Positions 1 to 11,550 of a stretch of 64,000 nt of DNA are shown here, piece by piece. This stretch comes from Nemertoderma westbladi (Eukaryota > Xenacoelomorpha > Nemertodermatida > Nemertodermatidae), in contig JAUCBJ010008776.1 of the NCBI GenBank assembly GCA_032718475.1, positions 1 through 64,000 of the forward strand, read 5' to 3'. A model generated the notes under the pieces. It was not told the DNA's origin. It made no database searches and saw only the letters and a list, made by a program, of their open reading frames with translations. Position numbers and translations under genes: made by a program. Numbering within the stretch: the first letter of the stretch is position 1; each line of letters opens with the position of its first letter.

Positions 1-102
1 ATTCAGTAGCTCTGTGATAGGTCAAAATCAAGGCTAACTCAAATTCTATTGGGAGATACAAAAACAAGGCTATGACGCAACCTTCCTAGGCTGGTTGGCT
101 GA

Positions 103-969
103 TTAAACAGAGCCCAGATACCTGCATACAGCAAATCGGCCAATAAGCTGGTAGCTTGCACTATTTTAGCTATAGATCCCCTTGAGAGTATTCTAGCGAC
201 CGGGGGGGAACTGGCCAACAAGGCAAACGAATCAGTTATCCCACAAAAGCTTTTACAGAAGGGGTCAACAAAAAAGAAGAGGAAGACCGGTAGGTCCACC
301 CGAGGTCAGTCGAGGGGGGCGTTGTCGGTCGATGATCACATGCGTGTTGGTGACAATGACGTAGTTTCGTGCTCAAGTAGTTCCGACGAAAATTCGGGAG
401 GAGAGGTGGATGATACGACGGACAGAGGAAGTGAGTACATCACTGTGGGGAATGATGGGCGGCACCGCGCAGCGCGACCCCCCAAGCCGCGCCGTGTCGA
501 CGTCTTACAACGGCGGGAGCACGGCTACGCCGGAGCTGTAAAGTCTAGAGCCGTTGGAGCTCCGGTTCGTCGATCGACGCCACAGTATACCTCAGGAGTT
601 TCGGAGAGGATGACTTTCTTTACGGTTCAACCATCTCAGAAACTCTTCCTTACAGGGTGTGGCACGTCTGTAAAGAGCGAGCAGATCGCTAACCACGTTG
701 AAGCTACTCTAGGGTTTGCTGTGAGTTGTGATCCTATCGGAAAGACAGATGAAGAAGGTGGCAGGGTGAAAGGGTTTAGCTCCTTTGTCATCACATGTAA
801 GTCCGAAGAGGTGGAACAACTACTCGACGGTAATAACTGGCCCAAGTATAGTCGTATTAGGCCCTTTGTAGGGTACTGGAGAGGAGCTGCCAAACCGGTA
901 GCCGAGTTTCTTCCGGCGAACGGCACCGCGGGTAATTCTGTGAATGTAACGACGCCGACGCCCGTCTAA
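103..969 (+). CDS. LINE ORF1 protein, start uncertain
   Basis: The frame is open from 103 (a TGA lies at 100-102) to the stop at 967-969. No ATG is obvious before 340, so initiation may be near-cognate (TTG at 322) or at ATG 340. A lysine/arginine cluster at about 271-288 would be a nuclear signal or RNA-binding patch if the upstream part is translated. The middle is polar and basic. The last third (about 600-900) has a beta-alpha type module with a WPKYSRIRPF-like segment that resembles the RRM-like module of CR1-type ORF1 proteins. The expected role is binding the LINE RNA in an RNP. ORF2 starts 120 bases downstream. Family placement is by appearance only. Confidence 0.6.
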   Translation, partial: LNRAQIPAYSKSANKLVACTILAIDPLESILATGGELANKANESVIPQKLLQKGSTKKKRKTGRSTRGQSRGALSVDDHMRVGDNDVVSCSSSSDENSGGEVDDTTDRGSEYITVGNDGRHRAARPPKPRRVDVLQRREHGYAGAVKSRAVGAPVRRSTPQYTSGVSERMTFFTVQPSQKLFLTGCGTSVKSEQIANHVEATLGFAVSCDPIGKTDEEGGRVKGFSSFVITCKSEEVEQLLDGNNWPKYSRIRPFVGYWRGAAKPVAEFLPANGTAGNSVNVTTPTPV

Positions 970-1089
970 TGCGTAACTAACTGTGCTATTCGACGATATA
1001 GTATAATTATTGTATATATTGTTTGTTTATTGTGTTATTGTATATAATGATTGGTTTTTCCTTGTTTCTAATTTTCTTATTTTTTTAAA

Positions 1090-3927
1090 ATGGCTAATTT
1101 GAATATTGTATCTTATAATTGTAATTCGGTTAGGACGCTAGATTCAATGAACACCATTAGGCAGTTGTGCAATCAATCGAAGGATATAATTATTTTACAG
1201 GAGCACATGCTCCCAGTCCAGGATCTCAGTTTTTTGGGGAGCATTGATAACCGCTACTTAGCCGTAGGTATTTCGCCTGTGGATTATAGCGCTGGACTAC
1301 TGAGAGGGCGACCTTTTGGTGGTCTCGCGATACTATATAAGCGCAGTATTGCAGCTACCATAGAGTGTGTGAAGTATGATGATAATAGAATTTTGGGGGT
1401 GAAAATTAAATTACACAATGATCAGTACATTTTGCTTCTCAATATATACTTACCCTATCAGTGTAAGGATAATGAGGCTGAATTTCTAGATTATCTTGGC
1501 CGTATTAGTGCAATCACTGACTGTGCTAATACACCATATTGTTTAGTTTTTGGGGATTTTAATGCGGATATTAACACTGAATTTTTTACTTACGTATCCG
1601 ATTGGTGCAGTGATAGTAACTTGCATTTATGTGATGTAATGAATTTGCCAGTAGGTACTGATACTTACGTTAGTGCCGCCCATGGGTCTCGCTCGTGGCT
1701 TGACCATGCAGTATGTACCGGTTCCTTATTACCGTGTATCAATAATTTTTATGTTCATCATGAATTATCTGTAGATGATCATTCCCCGATTTCGTGCAAT
1801 ATATCTGTTTCGGCTACTCTTTTCCAGACAACCGGTACCACGTCGCATGCTGCAAGTAGCCCGAATGTTCGTGTTTTTGATTGGAGTAAAGCAACACTGC
1901 TTCAATGTCAACAATATGAGTTGACATTATCTAAATTGTTGTCAGAGATTGTGGTGCCATTAGCGGCCTTACAATGTCGCAATAGCAAGTGTAAGGTACA
2001 TAAATGTTTAGTAGATAATTATCATAACAATATCACCAAAGCTATGCTAGATGCTGCAGCGCAATGCATTCCAATTAGACGCGGTGGTGTTGGTATAGAT
2101 AATAGTAAGAACATTCCCGGTTGGAATGACTATTTGAAAGATAGATATAATTATTCAAGGCTAATGTTTAGCGTGTGGCGCTCGAATGGGTGTCCCAGGC
2201 AAGGTAATATATTTGATGAGTATATGCAAACCAAACTTGAATTTAAAAGGAGTATGCGGAACGCTAGGCGAAATGTAGCTAAGATAAAAAGTGACAAGCT
2301 GGCTGAGTCGGTTTACTCAACCAATCAGAAAGAGTTTTGGTCGAATGTCCGAAAGCTCAGCGGTTCTAGTACTCCTTTATAAAATAAAGTGGGTGACGCC
2401 GTAGGTGAGGAAAATGTGTGTAACCTTTTTAAGAATAAATTTGAAAATTTATATAACTCAAAGCAGGCAGATGTTCACAAAGAGTTTGTAGAAGGTGCTT
2501 TATCAGATATTAAATTTAGTGCAGAAATGATTGTGAAACCTATAGAAATTGTTTTTGCTGTAGATAAGTTAGTTAAGGGTAAAGCGACTGGTCCTGATAA
2601 CTTATCAAGTGAGCATTATTTACATAGTCCTTATAGTTTAAAAGTTCACTTAGCCAATCTGTTTACGATTATTAATTTGCATGGATATATTCCGCCTGGT
2701 GTATTAGTTAGTAACATGATTCCCCTTGTAAAGGACAAGAACGATGACATAACCAGCGTCGATAATTATAGGGGTATCGCTATTTCTACTGTATATAGCA
2801 AAGTATTAGAATTGGTTTACTTAGAACGTTTCTGTGATAAGTTATTTACATCGGATTCACAATTTGGTTTTAAGAAAGGCTCAGGGACTGATTTGTGTAT
2901 TTTTACACTTAAAGAAATGGTACAGTATTACCTGGATAATGATAGTGCTGTGTATGTTTGCTTTATTGACAGTTCGAAAGCCTACGATTTAGTTAATCAC
3001 TACACGTTATTTCGGAAACTGATAAATAGGGGTGTTCCGTTATTTGATATTAGGGTATTATGTATGTGGTATAGATCACAGGTTCTTTTTGTAAAATGGG
3101 GGGAGTGCATATCAGAGAGTTTTCGGGTTTCAAATGGTACGAAACAGGGTGGGATATTATCGCCGTACCTGTATAGTGTGTATATAGATGACCTAAGTAA
3201 GGAACTTTCTAATTCGGGGATAGGGTGTCAAATGTCAGGGGTCCGTATTAATAATTTAATGTACGCGGATGACTTAGCAATATGTTCGAATTCGATTAAT
3301 GGGTTACAAAAGTTACTTCATATTTTTGAATCGTACGCATTAGAGCATTGTATAAAAGTAAATTGTAAGAAAACCAAGTGCTTATTTTATTTTCCAAAAT
3401 GTGCGAAGAATACAGATGTCGGTCAGGTTACAATTAATGGTCTTAATATTGAAGTAGTGTCAGAGGTAAAGTACTTAGGACACATCATGTGTAGCACTAC
3501 CAATGATGATTTTGATATTTACAATCAACTTCGTAGTTTTTATAGGCGTGCGAATATTATAATTAGGAAATTCGGGGGGTGCTCGGTTACGGTAAAAATT
3601 AAATTATTTCGTAGTTTTTGTACCCAGATATACTGCAATTCTCTGTGGGCTAGGTCAAATTATTCTAGTATGGTGCATAATAAGTTTAGGGTAGCGTATA
3701 ATAATACAGCAAGGAGGTTATTCAAATTTCCATGGGGGTGCAGTGCTTCGTATATGTTTGGTAGCCTGGGGTTACCAAAGTTTATTCATATTAGATCGGG
3801 GGCTATAACGTCTTTTTTAGGCCGTGCCTATAGTTGCCCGAATAGCCTCGTACAGGCAACTATTATGACCACTTGCTGCCATAGTAGAATCATGGGGATG
3901 TCTGTTTTAAGAAATTGGGCTGAATAA
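1090..3927 (+). pseudogene. LINE ORF2: APE endonuclease plus reverse transcriptase, one in-frame stop
   Basis: This is one frame of about 945 codons interrupted only by TAA at 2380-2382. The N-terminal part is an APE-type endonuclease: QEHML near residue 40, GDFNAD near 156, and a C-terminal DDHSP motif. After the stop comes the reverse transcriptase, with FIDSSKAYD (motif A), NGTKQGGILSPYLY (motif B) and YADD (motif C). A C-terminal cysteine/histidine-containing region follows and no RNase H is visible. The enzyme would nick target DNA and prime reverse transcription of its own RNA. The flanking frame is otherwise undamaged, so the stop is either a recent inactivating change or, less likely, a read-through site. 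The downstream part alone could restart only at a non-ATG codon (GTG 2389). Confidence 0.85.
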
Positions 3928-4085
3928 TGGTCTTATTAATTTATTACGTGTATATACAATTGTGTTTCCTTACTACATTACTTTACTCTACTTTTTGTTT
4001 GTGCTAGAACTATAGGCCATGTACGTTATGGGACACCAGGGAAACTTGGGGGTCCTGGAATAAACAATTATTATTATTATTATTA

Positions 4086-4909
4086 AATAAAAGTATATAT
4101 GAGTATGATTAGTTATGACCAGTATGAGCTAGGCCTAATAACTAAATGCAGTAGTAGCCCTATAAAACAATCACAGAGAAAAATCATCCAGGCATTATTT
4201 ACAGAGTTACGCCTATCTACATCTATCAAGGTAAAACTACAAATCTGTATAACTCAAAAACGATCAGGAATTTGGACTTGTTCTACACCCACTAAATCAA
4301 TGATTGAGTTTCTAATGTTTAATGTTTAATAATTTACGGGTGTAGAAAGAAATGTCTTATAAGGCACCCACTAACAAAATACAAGTTATAAGAAGTCGTC
4401 AAAGTTCATAGTACGAAATAATGAAAACCAACATAGATACATAACGATATGTTTACCAAGTTCACAAAATTTATATAATAAACTAGTGTTGCTACAGTAT
4501 TATTTATAATCTAAAATTGATATAAATATTTATGTGTACAGTAGATTAAAAACGGCAATAGTAATGTATATACTGTAGGGTGAGCAATGAGTAAAATAGT
4601 ATAGTAAATAGAGTAAATAAATAATGCATATAACTGTATAATATCGAAGAAAATGAATGACAGGAAGAGTCCCAACGTTAAAGTGTATATGTCCTTAACA
4701 AATTGCTTTCATCCTGTGATCTTGATCTCATCATATATGCTATATAACAATGTAACATTTAGTATCTCAATTAAAAATATATTAAAACAGAGCGAAAAGT
4801 GTTCTTTAAAAAAAATTGGCCTAAAATATGCATGTCCCAATTTACCCCGACATGTCCCATTTTACCCCGTCTTACCTTATGGGAACCATTTCCAGGGAGG
4901 GGGGTTTTT
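4086..4909. other. AT-rich spacer, no recognisable gene
   Basis: Very AT-rich DNA with only short ORFs that look random. No repeat structure or transposon end was recognised here. Confidence 0.5.
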
Positions 4910-5217
4910 TCGTGATAATGGGAGTACCACAATTATTATGAAGCGATGGTGGGACTCAATTCGATTCCGAGGTTATGCGACTCTTCATTTGCAATTGGGG
5001 AGTAGAATGGAGGCCATCTTCACCAGCATACCTGGAATCGAACGGCCATGCTGAGGTGGCTGTGCGATCAGTAAAGCGTATTTTTGAGAAAACTCAAAGC
5101 AATAACATCCATCGTGCAGCTTTCCAAGCTGGACTAGCATGAGTATCAAGCCCAGCTGAGATTGTTTTCGGACGTCAACTTCGTGGTCGAATTCCAGTCC
5201 ACCCCAACTTACTAAAA
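4910..5217 (+). pseudogene. Gypsy/retroviral-type integrase fragment
   Basis: Reading the frame of TGGGGAGTAGAATGG near 4997 gives the integrase segment around the third catalytic acidic residue. It has a GVEW motif, SPAYLESNGHAE with the catalytic Glu, then AVRSVKRIF, followed by a PAEIVFGRQLRG segment typical of Ty3/Gypsy integrases. A TGA falls in frame at about 5141, and the upstream part (DNG near 4917) needs a small frameshift to join. No LTR, RT or gag from this element is present nearby, so it is an isolated decayed fragment. Confidence 0.75.
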
Positions 5218-6297
5218 TCGAAACCACCAACCTTCGAACGGATGGAAACATCTGTAAAAAAAAGTTCTGAATACTATACTCTTTCTTACTGTCTTCTGAC
5301 GGCTATCAAGAAAACCTCTGCAATATTTTATACCAGACTTCTTGGCTGGACCACAGACAGCAACATCTAATGGCTGTAGTGCAGATGATGTGTGTGGTGG
5401 AAGACACATAATATGGATATTAGCATCTTTGGCTTTTATAACAGTTTTATACATTATATGAGATCCATGGCCATCATACAGAAGCATAACTGGTTTAGCT
5501 TTCTTGTCTAAGAAGGGGATAAACACATCAACAACAGAGGCCTCGAAGGAGTGATCCTCCTGATAACCACTCTCAGTCCAATTATATAGTGCCCCCTCTG
5601 GACCATCTGCCACCCAGCTCTCGAAAACCTTATTGGATTTTCCCTTATAGACGACAAATACAGGAGCATATTCGCCTTTAGCATTCCTGCAGAACATGAC
5701 AGTATACATGGTCTTTCCTTCACAGGGTACACCCAACTGGCAATATTTATAACCACAGCTATAGAATGCTCACTTGTTTTTTTGGATCCAAAGAAAGTCC
5801 AGTTTCATCCAGATTATATATCCTTTGACTGTCATTTAATTTAATATGTATAAGTTCTTAAGTAGCTCTTCATACATATTAAAGAAGCCATCAATAACAA
5901 CCTGAGACAAACCATGAGCACGGGCTACTGTGACATACTCTGGCTTACAACTAGATAGTTTAGTCTTCCATCATCCCATGAATAAGGCCATCCAGTCATC
6001 TCCAGGGTAGTTATCCTTAAAGACCGTCGTCAATGACAATGTCTAGATAGTTCTTCACAACTATCTTAACTTGCAAATTACCCAAAGGCCAACCAAGTTC
6101 AACAAGGTATATCAATGCATCTACAATATACTCTTCAACCTCTCGTGGTACAACAGTGAAACAACCAGATCCAAATTTCGAATTTTTTTTATTATTGATC
6201 CATCTTTCTAATGTAGATTTTGGGATTTACGCAACACCAGCAACATCCCGTATAGATAATCCAGGTTGCCTGACAGGAAACCTAAGTTTATCTTAAT
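5217..6297 (-). pseudogene. pogo/Tigger-type (DDE_1) transposase, broken
   Basis: On the minus strand the pieces occur in family order. A CENP-B-like helix-turn-helix lies near 6180-6290 (STLERWINNK). A YNLDETG segment with the first catalytic Asp is near 5810. LLYDGHGSH with the second Asp is near 5480, and LPPHTSSALQPLDVAV with the third Asp is near 5385. The catalytic domain from about 5736 down to 5290 is open, but the N-terminal half carries several stops and frameshifts. The protein would have cut and pasted its own element at TA sites. No terminal inverted repeats were identified. The right edge abuts a BEL LTR fragment. Confidence 0.8.
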
Positions 6298-6300
6298 CGC

Positions 6301-6485
6301 AAGCGGATTCAATTCCATTGCATTATCCACCCGAAAATGGGACCAGTGGCATTTTACCAATATAGTTGGGGATACGAGATTACCAATAATAATCTCGCCT
6401 CATATCCAACTTTGGGGGGGGGGGGGGGGGGCGACATAAGCCCTAAAGCCACAGAGAGAGGAGAGAGGTCAAACCACCCCCATAG
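6301..6485 (+). mobile_element. Truncated BEL/Pao LTR (solo fragment)
   Basis: The segment starts AAGCGGATTCAATTCC and continues with a GATACGAGATT hairpin, a poly(G) run at about 6414-6431 and the block GAGAGGTCAAACCACC. The same landmarks occur in the same order in the two larger LTRs at 52530-53084 (plus) and 63381-62748 (minus). The rest of the LTR is missing, and no internal BEL sequence adjoins it. Confidence 0.75.
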
Positions 6486-6598
6486 ATATGCTGAATTAGA
6501 AGGTGCTGTCGATACCACATATTGTACCCATCTCTTGTATGATTTTCCGAATGGAACTTATGTCCCCTTATGCTTTAAAAATCCCGTTCCATAATTAA

Positions 6599-6870
6599 TT
6601 AAAACATGGGCTGGCTAATATTTTGTGGAAGACATGTAATGTCTTTATCAGCCTCATCAGCAGAGTCCCCGCCGTCATCATACATTTCCGGATTCAACTC
6701 GAGGCACAAATTTGTTGCATGACTCTCTGGCTGAGGCTGATCTACCTGAGTAATCAATTTTATTTCACATTCAGGAAAATCATTGAAATGAATTTTACAA
6801 ACACAGGCAGAACATTTCGAACAGTGGAAGGCCAACTTCCTATTACATATAGTGTTATTACTGATTGTTT
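6599..6870 (-). pseudogene. Cysteine-rich C-terminal fragment, piggyBac-like
   Basis: The minus-strand frame contains FHCSKCSACVCKIHF, a C-x2-C-x4-C-x2-H arrangement like the cysteine-rich domain at the end of piggyBac transposases. Further Cys residues lie upstream (FKCKE, TIC). An acidic tail of about 50 residues ends at a stop at 6599. No DDE catalytic domain is joined to it. The assignment is tentative, because other zinc-ribbon tails could look the same. Confidence 0.4.
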
Positions 6871-7604
6871 CTTTACATTTAAAGTAATTTTGGGAATATC
6901 AATAATTAGTAGAAGATTGTGTACAGCAGACTGACACTTTTGTTGATGGCCAATGCATGCTAATAGGTTGGTCGGTTTTTATTTGGTCGGTTAAGGGGGG
7001 GGGGGGGGGGGGGGGTACACCCCCCCACCAGGTCAAATTTATACGGCCTATAGAACAAAAATAATACTTCGGTTTGTGAAAAAAACGTGTCATTCTCGTT
7101 ACAATATAAGTCAATGTCAGTTCTACATGTAAAAAATGAATTTCTAGGCGCCCCCTAGCGGCAAAGGATATAATAACTTTTGTTATTTGATTTGCTACTA
7201 GTCTACCAATCTTGAATGAAAAATTTCGGATTCGCATTTAAAGTGTTCTCAAATATACAACATTAAATAATTCTAGTACCAAATTTTGAAAAAAAATTCT
7301 GAAAATTTTATTTTTAATTTTTTATAAATTTTGCTCTCATTTTTTCAACAAAACAGGACCTTTTTACGGAAAGTGGCACCAAAATAACTGAAAAATATAT
7401 TATTCCAAAATTCCATACTAGAATATTTGTAGAGCACATCCATCTGATTCGAATGATATAAAAATGGATAAATTTTGATAAAAAGTGGCGGAGGAGTGCA
7501 TTTTTCATGTTTCAGATTTTAATTCTGAGAAAAACGCGTTTAAATTTTTGTATAATTTTGTAAAATGAAACAGAATGTCACATAAAATCACAAATCTGAA
7601 GTCT

Positions 7605-8365
7605 GTCGGTCTTACTGTCAGTTTGTCTGCCAAGACTTAAGAAGAACAAAATCTAACTAACATTCTCGCTCTGGGGGTTTTAAATGTCGGTGATTTCAGT
7701 TCTGATGTCAGTTTTCTCGTTTACATAAATTTAGTCTGTCTGTCTGTCGGTCTGTCAGTCTTTCTGTCAGTCAGTCTGTCGTAACTTAAAAAATAATACA
7801 AAATAACTAACATTCTCGTTATGGGGGTTTTAAGGGTTGCTGATTTCATTTCTCACGTTTACATAAATCTAGTCTGTCTGTCTGTCTGTCAGTCTGTCTG
7901 TCGGTCTTTTTGTCAGTCTGTCTGTCAAAAGTTAAGAAACGATACAAACTAACTAATATTCTCGCTATGGGGGTTTTAAGGGTTGCTGATTTCATTTCTG
8001 ATGTCAGTTTTAATGTTTACGTATATCTAGTCTGTCTGTCTGTCAGTCTGTCGGTCTTTCTGTCAGTCGGTCTGTCAAAACTTATGAAAGAATACTAACT
8101 AACTAATATTCTCGCTGTGAGGGGTTTTAATGGTTGCTGATTTCATTTCTGATGTCAGTTCTCAGGTTTACATAAATCTAATCTGTCCGTCTGTCTGTCA
8201 GTCTTTCTGTCAGTCTGTCTGTCGAAAGTTAAGAAACAATACAAACTAAGTAATATTTTCGCTATGGGGGTTTTAAGGGTTGCTGATTTCATTTCTGATA
8301 TCAGTTTTAACGTTTACGTAAATCTTGTCTGTCTGTCTGTCGGTTTGTCGGCTTATTCTGTCATG
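7605..8365. repeat. ~150-bp tandem repeat with (GTCT)n tracts
   Basis: A unit of roughly 145-152 bp recurs about five times. Each contains TCTCGCTATGGGGGTTTTAA, then GCTGATTTCATTTCTGATGTCAG, then a GTCTGTCTGTCAGTCTG-type tract. Anchor positions are near 7664, 7816, 7960, 8111 and 8260. Copies differ by substitutions and by the length of the GTCT tract. The short ORFs inside look non-coding. Confidence 0.85.
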
Positions 8366-8482
8366 AATTCCTAGATCAATGAAACTCTTTGGAGCTGTTG
8401 ATAAAATATCCAAATATATTCAGATATCAGTTCAATTCTCGAATATAAAAGTTAGGAAACAGAAAAAAGTTTGGCTTATAAT

Positions 8483-9424
8483 CTAATATAATCCAGAAGA
8501 ATATGACTCATCTTCTTCAGCAGCTAGTCTAGCCATTTTAGCCAGATGCGAACATCTACGACTGTCTTTTGTATTTTCTTTTTCAATACTGGAATTGATT
8601 CGTTTATAGTCTTTACGTGTCTGAGCTCTTGATGTCATAATAGGAACGTCTGATGTAAGTTTCTTGAGAATGATTGATCGAGCTTGAGATCCACAATTGT
8701 AGTACAGAACTGCACTCATAGCAGTCAACTCGATGCGATTCGAACCAAAAAAGCGGTGCTTTGGTGCACGGTTCCATACCATGGTGTTTATTCCTTCGGA
8801 CTGGTTCTGGGTCAACCCTGGAAGAACTTGTCTGAGCATGTTGGCTTTGCACAAACGCCGGTAGATTGGAAGGAGGTGACCCAGAAATCCAGAGTCTAGA
8901 TGATGAGTTTTGTCTGATGGTTGTTTACCAGTCCTTCTGTAGAAGCAAAAGGAATCCTTGCCCTCAGGACAATACATGTGCCTTCGTTCTGGTGTCCCAC
9001 CTTTTACAGAATGACGGAGTGAGGCTAAAATTTCCCTCTTTAGATGGTGAAGACGCTCACTTTCCGGTTTACCGATCGTCTTCTGAACAGATCTACGTAG
9101 AGCAGTTCCCATATATTTGCTCAGTTTATCTATGGCTGTTAGGGTCAGTCGATGTTTACCTCCGCCAATTGGCGTCTTGTCTTCGGGGAGTTTACCTGAA
9201 CTGATTAGTTTTTTACGAAGATCTCGCAAACTGCGACCGAGTCTCTTTTGGTAATGGTTGATGCAATCTATTTTGTATATTCTTCGACATTTATTAACGA
9301 GACCCCGACTGTGCGACTCCCAGTGTTGAATTCCAGCATCACTGAAATCAAATTCCGTTTTCATATCGTCCTTCATCGCTGAATAATCTTCACATTGTTT
9401 ACAAGCTCCATATATGTTCCAGAC
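8483..9424 (-). pseudogene. Mutator-like transposase domain protein, N-terminally truncated
   Basis: A single open frame of about 300 codons from ATG 9374-9376 to 8483; the frame stays open upstream to about 9424. The segments CINHYQKRLGRSLRDL, KLSKYMGTALRRSV, MYCPEGKDSFCFYRR and LTQNQSEGINTMVWNRAPK match the C-terminal half of the animal Mutator-like transposase family, as I recall it. In full-length relatives the catalytic acidic residues precede this region, so this piece is probably truncated and inactive. Its upstream end is cut off where an RTE-like LINE fragment begins. It could be an exon-like domesticated remnant, but nothing here shows expression. Confidence 0.65.
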
Positions 9425-9430
9425 CTATAT

Positions 9431-10640
9431 TGCATTAAAGTCTCCCAGGAATATTAAGAATGCATGCTGATCCACTCCATCAGTAGCTGCTTGTAGATTA
9501 TGGTAGAAATTTTCCACCTCCTCTACAGGGGCAACACTAGTTGGAGAGTAGCACACAATCAGAACCACCTTAGGAAACTTCTTAGCCAGTATTCCAGAAC
9601 ATGAGAAGTCTATTGGGTCAGGTCAGGTATTCTAGGTCAATGATGTGTGCATGCAGCTGCATAGACCCTCTTACTAGGGCAAATCTGGTCCTGTAACTAG
9701 GATCCCCTTCGTTCTGGGATAAGGAAGGCCCTTGGTCCTGGATTAAGGACCCTTATACTTGGCAGCAGGGGTATATGGCCTGGCCAGCCAGATGGTGATC
9801 TACCAATGGCTGGTCAGGAGTAGAGTGTTCTCATGTCCACTCTGAGTGCACTTCACTGCGACCTGCACCTGGCAGCAGGGGTACAGGGCATGACCCAGCA
9901 GATGTGGTGGGTCATGTGCACCAGAGTAGATATGGGTGATGGGCCTCATATCTGACTCCACTGCGACACCCAACCTGTGGAATGGCAAACCAGGGTGTGG
10001 TATTTGCCCCGAGAGCTGACTCGGCAAAAACATACCCCCAACCCCCACTATGGATTACATTAGTAATGTGGAGGTCCGGCCACTAGAGTCCAGTGGAATT
10101 ACCGGACACAATCGGCCTCACAGGCGTCAGTTATCTCCTGACCGGCAGCCTGTCTCACCCCCTACTGGAGAGATAGCAGCCGACAATTCTTTGAGTCCCT
10201 TTCCGGATGACCTTTCTGGCCCAAACCCTGGGTCACCAGGGATGCCAGAGTGTGAGGGGGAGAGGGATTCTGGAGTTGGAGGCTACTCTCATGTTCCACC
10301 CCGACCGACAAAGCCATTGGTGAATCTGAAGCAAATCACTAGACTAGCCTTAGTAAACACCCTAACACTTGGGTCCCCAATGCGACAAGGTGAGCTGACT
10401 GCCTTGGCAGATAAGCTTTATCTTAGTGCACTGGGTGTTCAAGAGCACCGAATGGAGACTGGACAGACTGCAGACTGGACAGACTGATGAGGTTCTGATT
10501 AAGGACATGGGGGGCAGTTGGCGACTCGCCCTCGCTTCAGCAGATTATAGTGGCAATGGTGGAATTGGTCTATTGATGAATCCAACTGCACATGCAGCAT
10601 TGGACAAAATAGACCAAATCTCTAACCACATCATCCGTTG
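9431..10640. mobile_element. Rearranged RTE-like LINE copy A (two opposed segments)
   Basis: 9431-9610 is the reverse complement of the LINE segment found at about 12543-12720 in the full copy. 9652-10640 is the plus-strand equivalent of about 11570-12544, covering the 5' UTR and the N-terminal coding part. The two segments are consecutive in the full element but lie in opposite orientation here, with about 40 bases of unmatched DNA between them. The coding part is open from 10050 to 10487, then disrupted by a short duplication near 10465-10485. Confidence 0.8.
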
Positions 10641-11550
10641 TCACGTAATGCCAGTCCTCATAGTGTATACCTGTAGGCGCTGGCGTGTACTATAGGCGCT
10701 TTCTTTCCTTCTATGGAATAGCTGAGGCCTTAACCCATCACAATATGTGTATATATACCCATTTCAAGCACAAAGCACAGAAGCAGCAAATCCACATTCC
10801 CCGGCCGAAGGTTATAGGATGCTATAAACTCATATATGGGTGGCACTGATAGGATGGATCAGAATATATCGCTGTATCGCATCAGTGTTAGAGGTAAGAA
10901 ATGGTGGTGGCCGCTCTTTACCTGGCTTTTGGATGTGTCAATTACAAACGCTTGGTGTCTTTATCGGAAAAGTGACATTGATGGTAGCAAGATCCCACAG
11001 TTGCAATTTAGACGTCAAATTGTCACGTAATGCCAGTCCTCATAGTGTATACCTGTAGGCGCTGGAGTGTACTATAGGCGCTTTCTTTCCTTCTATGGAA
11101 TAGCTGAGGCCTTAACCCATCACAATATGTATATATATACCCATCTCAAGCACAAAGCACAGAAGCAGCAAATCCACATTCCCCGGACGAATGTTATAGG
11201 ATGCTATAACTCATATATGGGTGGCACTGATAGGATGGACCAGAATATATCGCTGTATCGCATCAGTGTTAGAGGTTAGAAATGGTGGTGGCTGCTCTTT
11301 ACCTGGCTTTTCGATGTGTCAATTACAAACGCTTGGTGTCTTTATCGGAAAAGTGACATTGATGGTAGCAAGATCCCACAGTTGCAATTTAGACGTCAAA
11401 TTGCACAAGTGTACCTGTCGAGATATGGAGTGTTGGCTTTAGGAGCAGGTCGACCTCGAGCATCTAATGGAAGCAGTCGTGTGCTTCCAGATATACGATA
11501 CGACGACATTGGGCATTATCTTGTGCCTACTGCAGTACTGTAGATAAAAA
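10641..11550 (+). pseudogene. piggyBac transposase C-terminal half, with internal tandem duplication
   Basis: Translation gives YMGGTDRMDQNI, carrying the last catalytic Asp region of the piggyBac DDE domain, then WWWPLF, LDVSITNAW and DIGHYLVPT. A 392-bp block is present twice: 10641-11032, then from 11033. The second copy continues further toward the C-terminus. The cysteine-rich end of the same gene lies at 15243-15354, beyond an inserted LINE. Frameshifts and stops interrupt the frame. The enzyme family moves elements between TTAA sites; this copy is dead. Confidence 0.85.

Larger units (their letters stand above)
1..4085 (+). mobile_element. Non-LTR retrotransposon (LINE), two ORFs, (ATT)n tail
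   Basis: The span holds a nucleic-acid-binding-type ORF1, an endonuclease/reverse-transcriptase ORF2, a short 3' UTR and a terminal (ATT)n microsatellite at about 4068-4084. This order and the simple-repeat tail are typical of the CR1/L2/Daphne part of the Jockey superfamily; the clade is my inference. The 5' end may lie outside the window because no promoter or 5' target duplication is visible. The copy looks young: ORF1 is open and ORF2 has one in-frame stop. Confidence 0.85.

Noticed and set aside
39-299. Minus-strand 86-codon ORF at the left edge
   Set aside because: It is antisense to the open upstream part of LINE ORF1 and has no recognisable content.
4099-5054. Small plus-strand ORFs at 4099-4329 and 4653-5054
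   Set aside because: The first is AT-rich with random composition; the second overlaps the integrase fragment mostly in the wrong frame.
7605-8365. Regularly spaced repeats resembling a CRISPR array
   Set aside because: The whole ~150-bp unit repeats, with no unique spacers, in a eukaryotic context; it is a tandem repeat.
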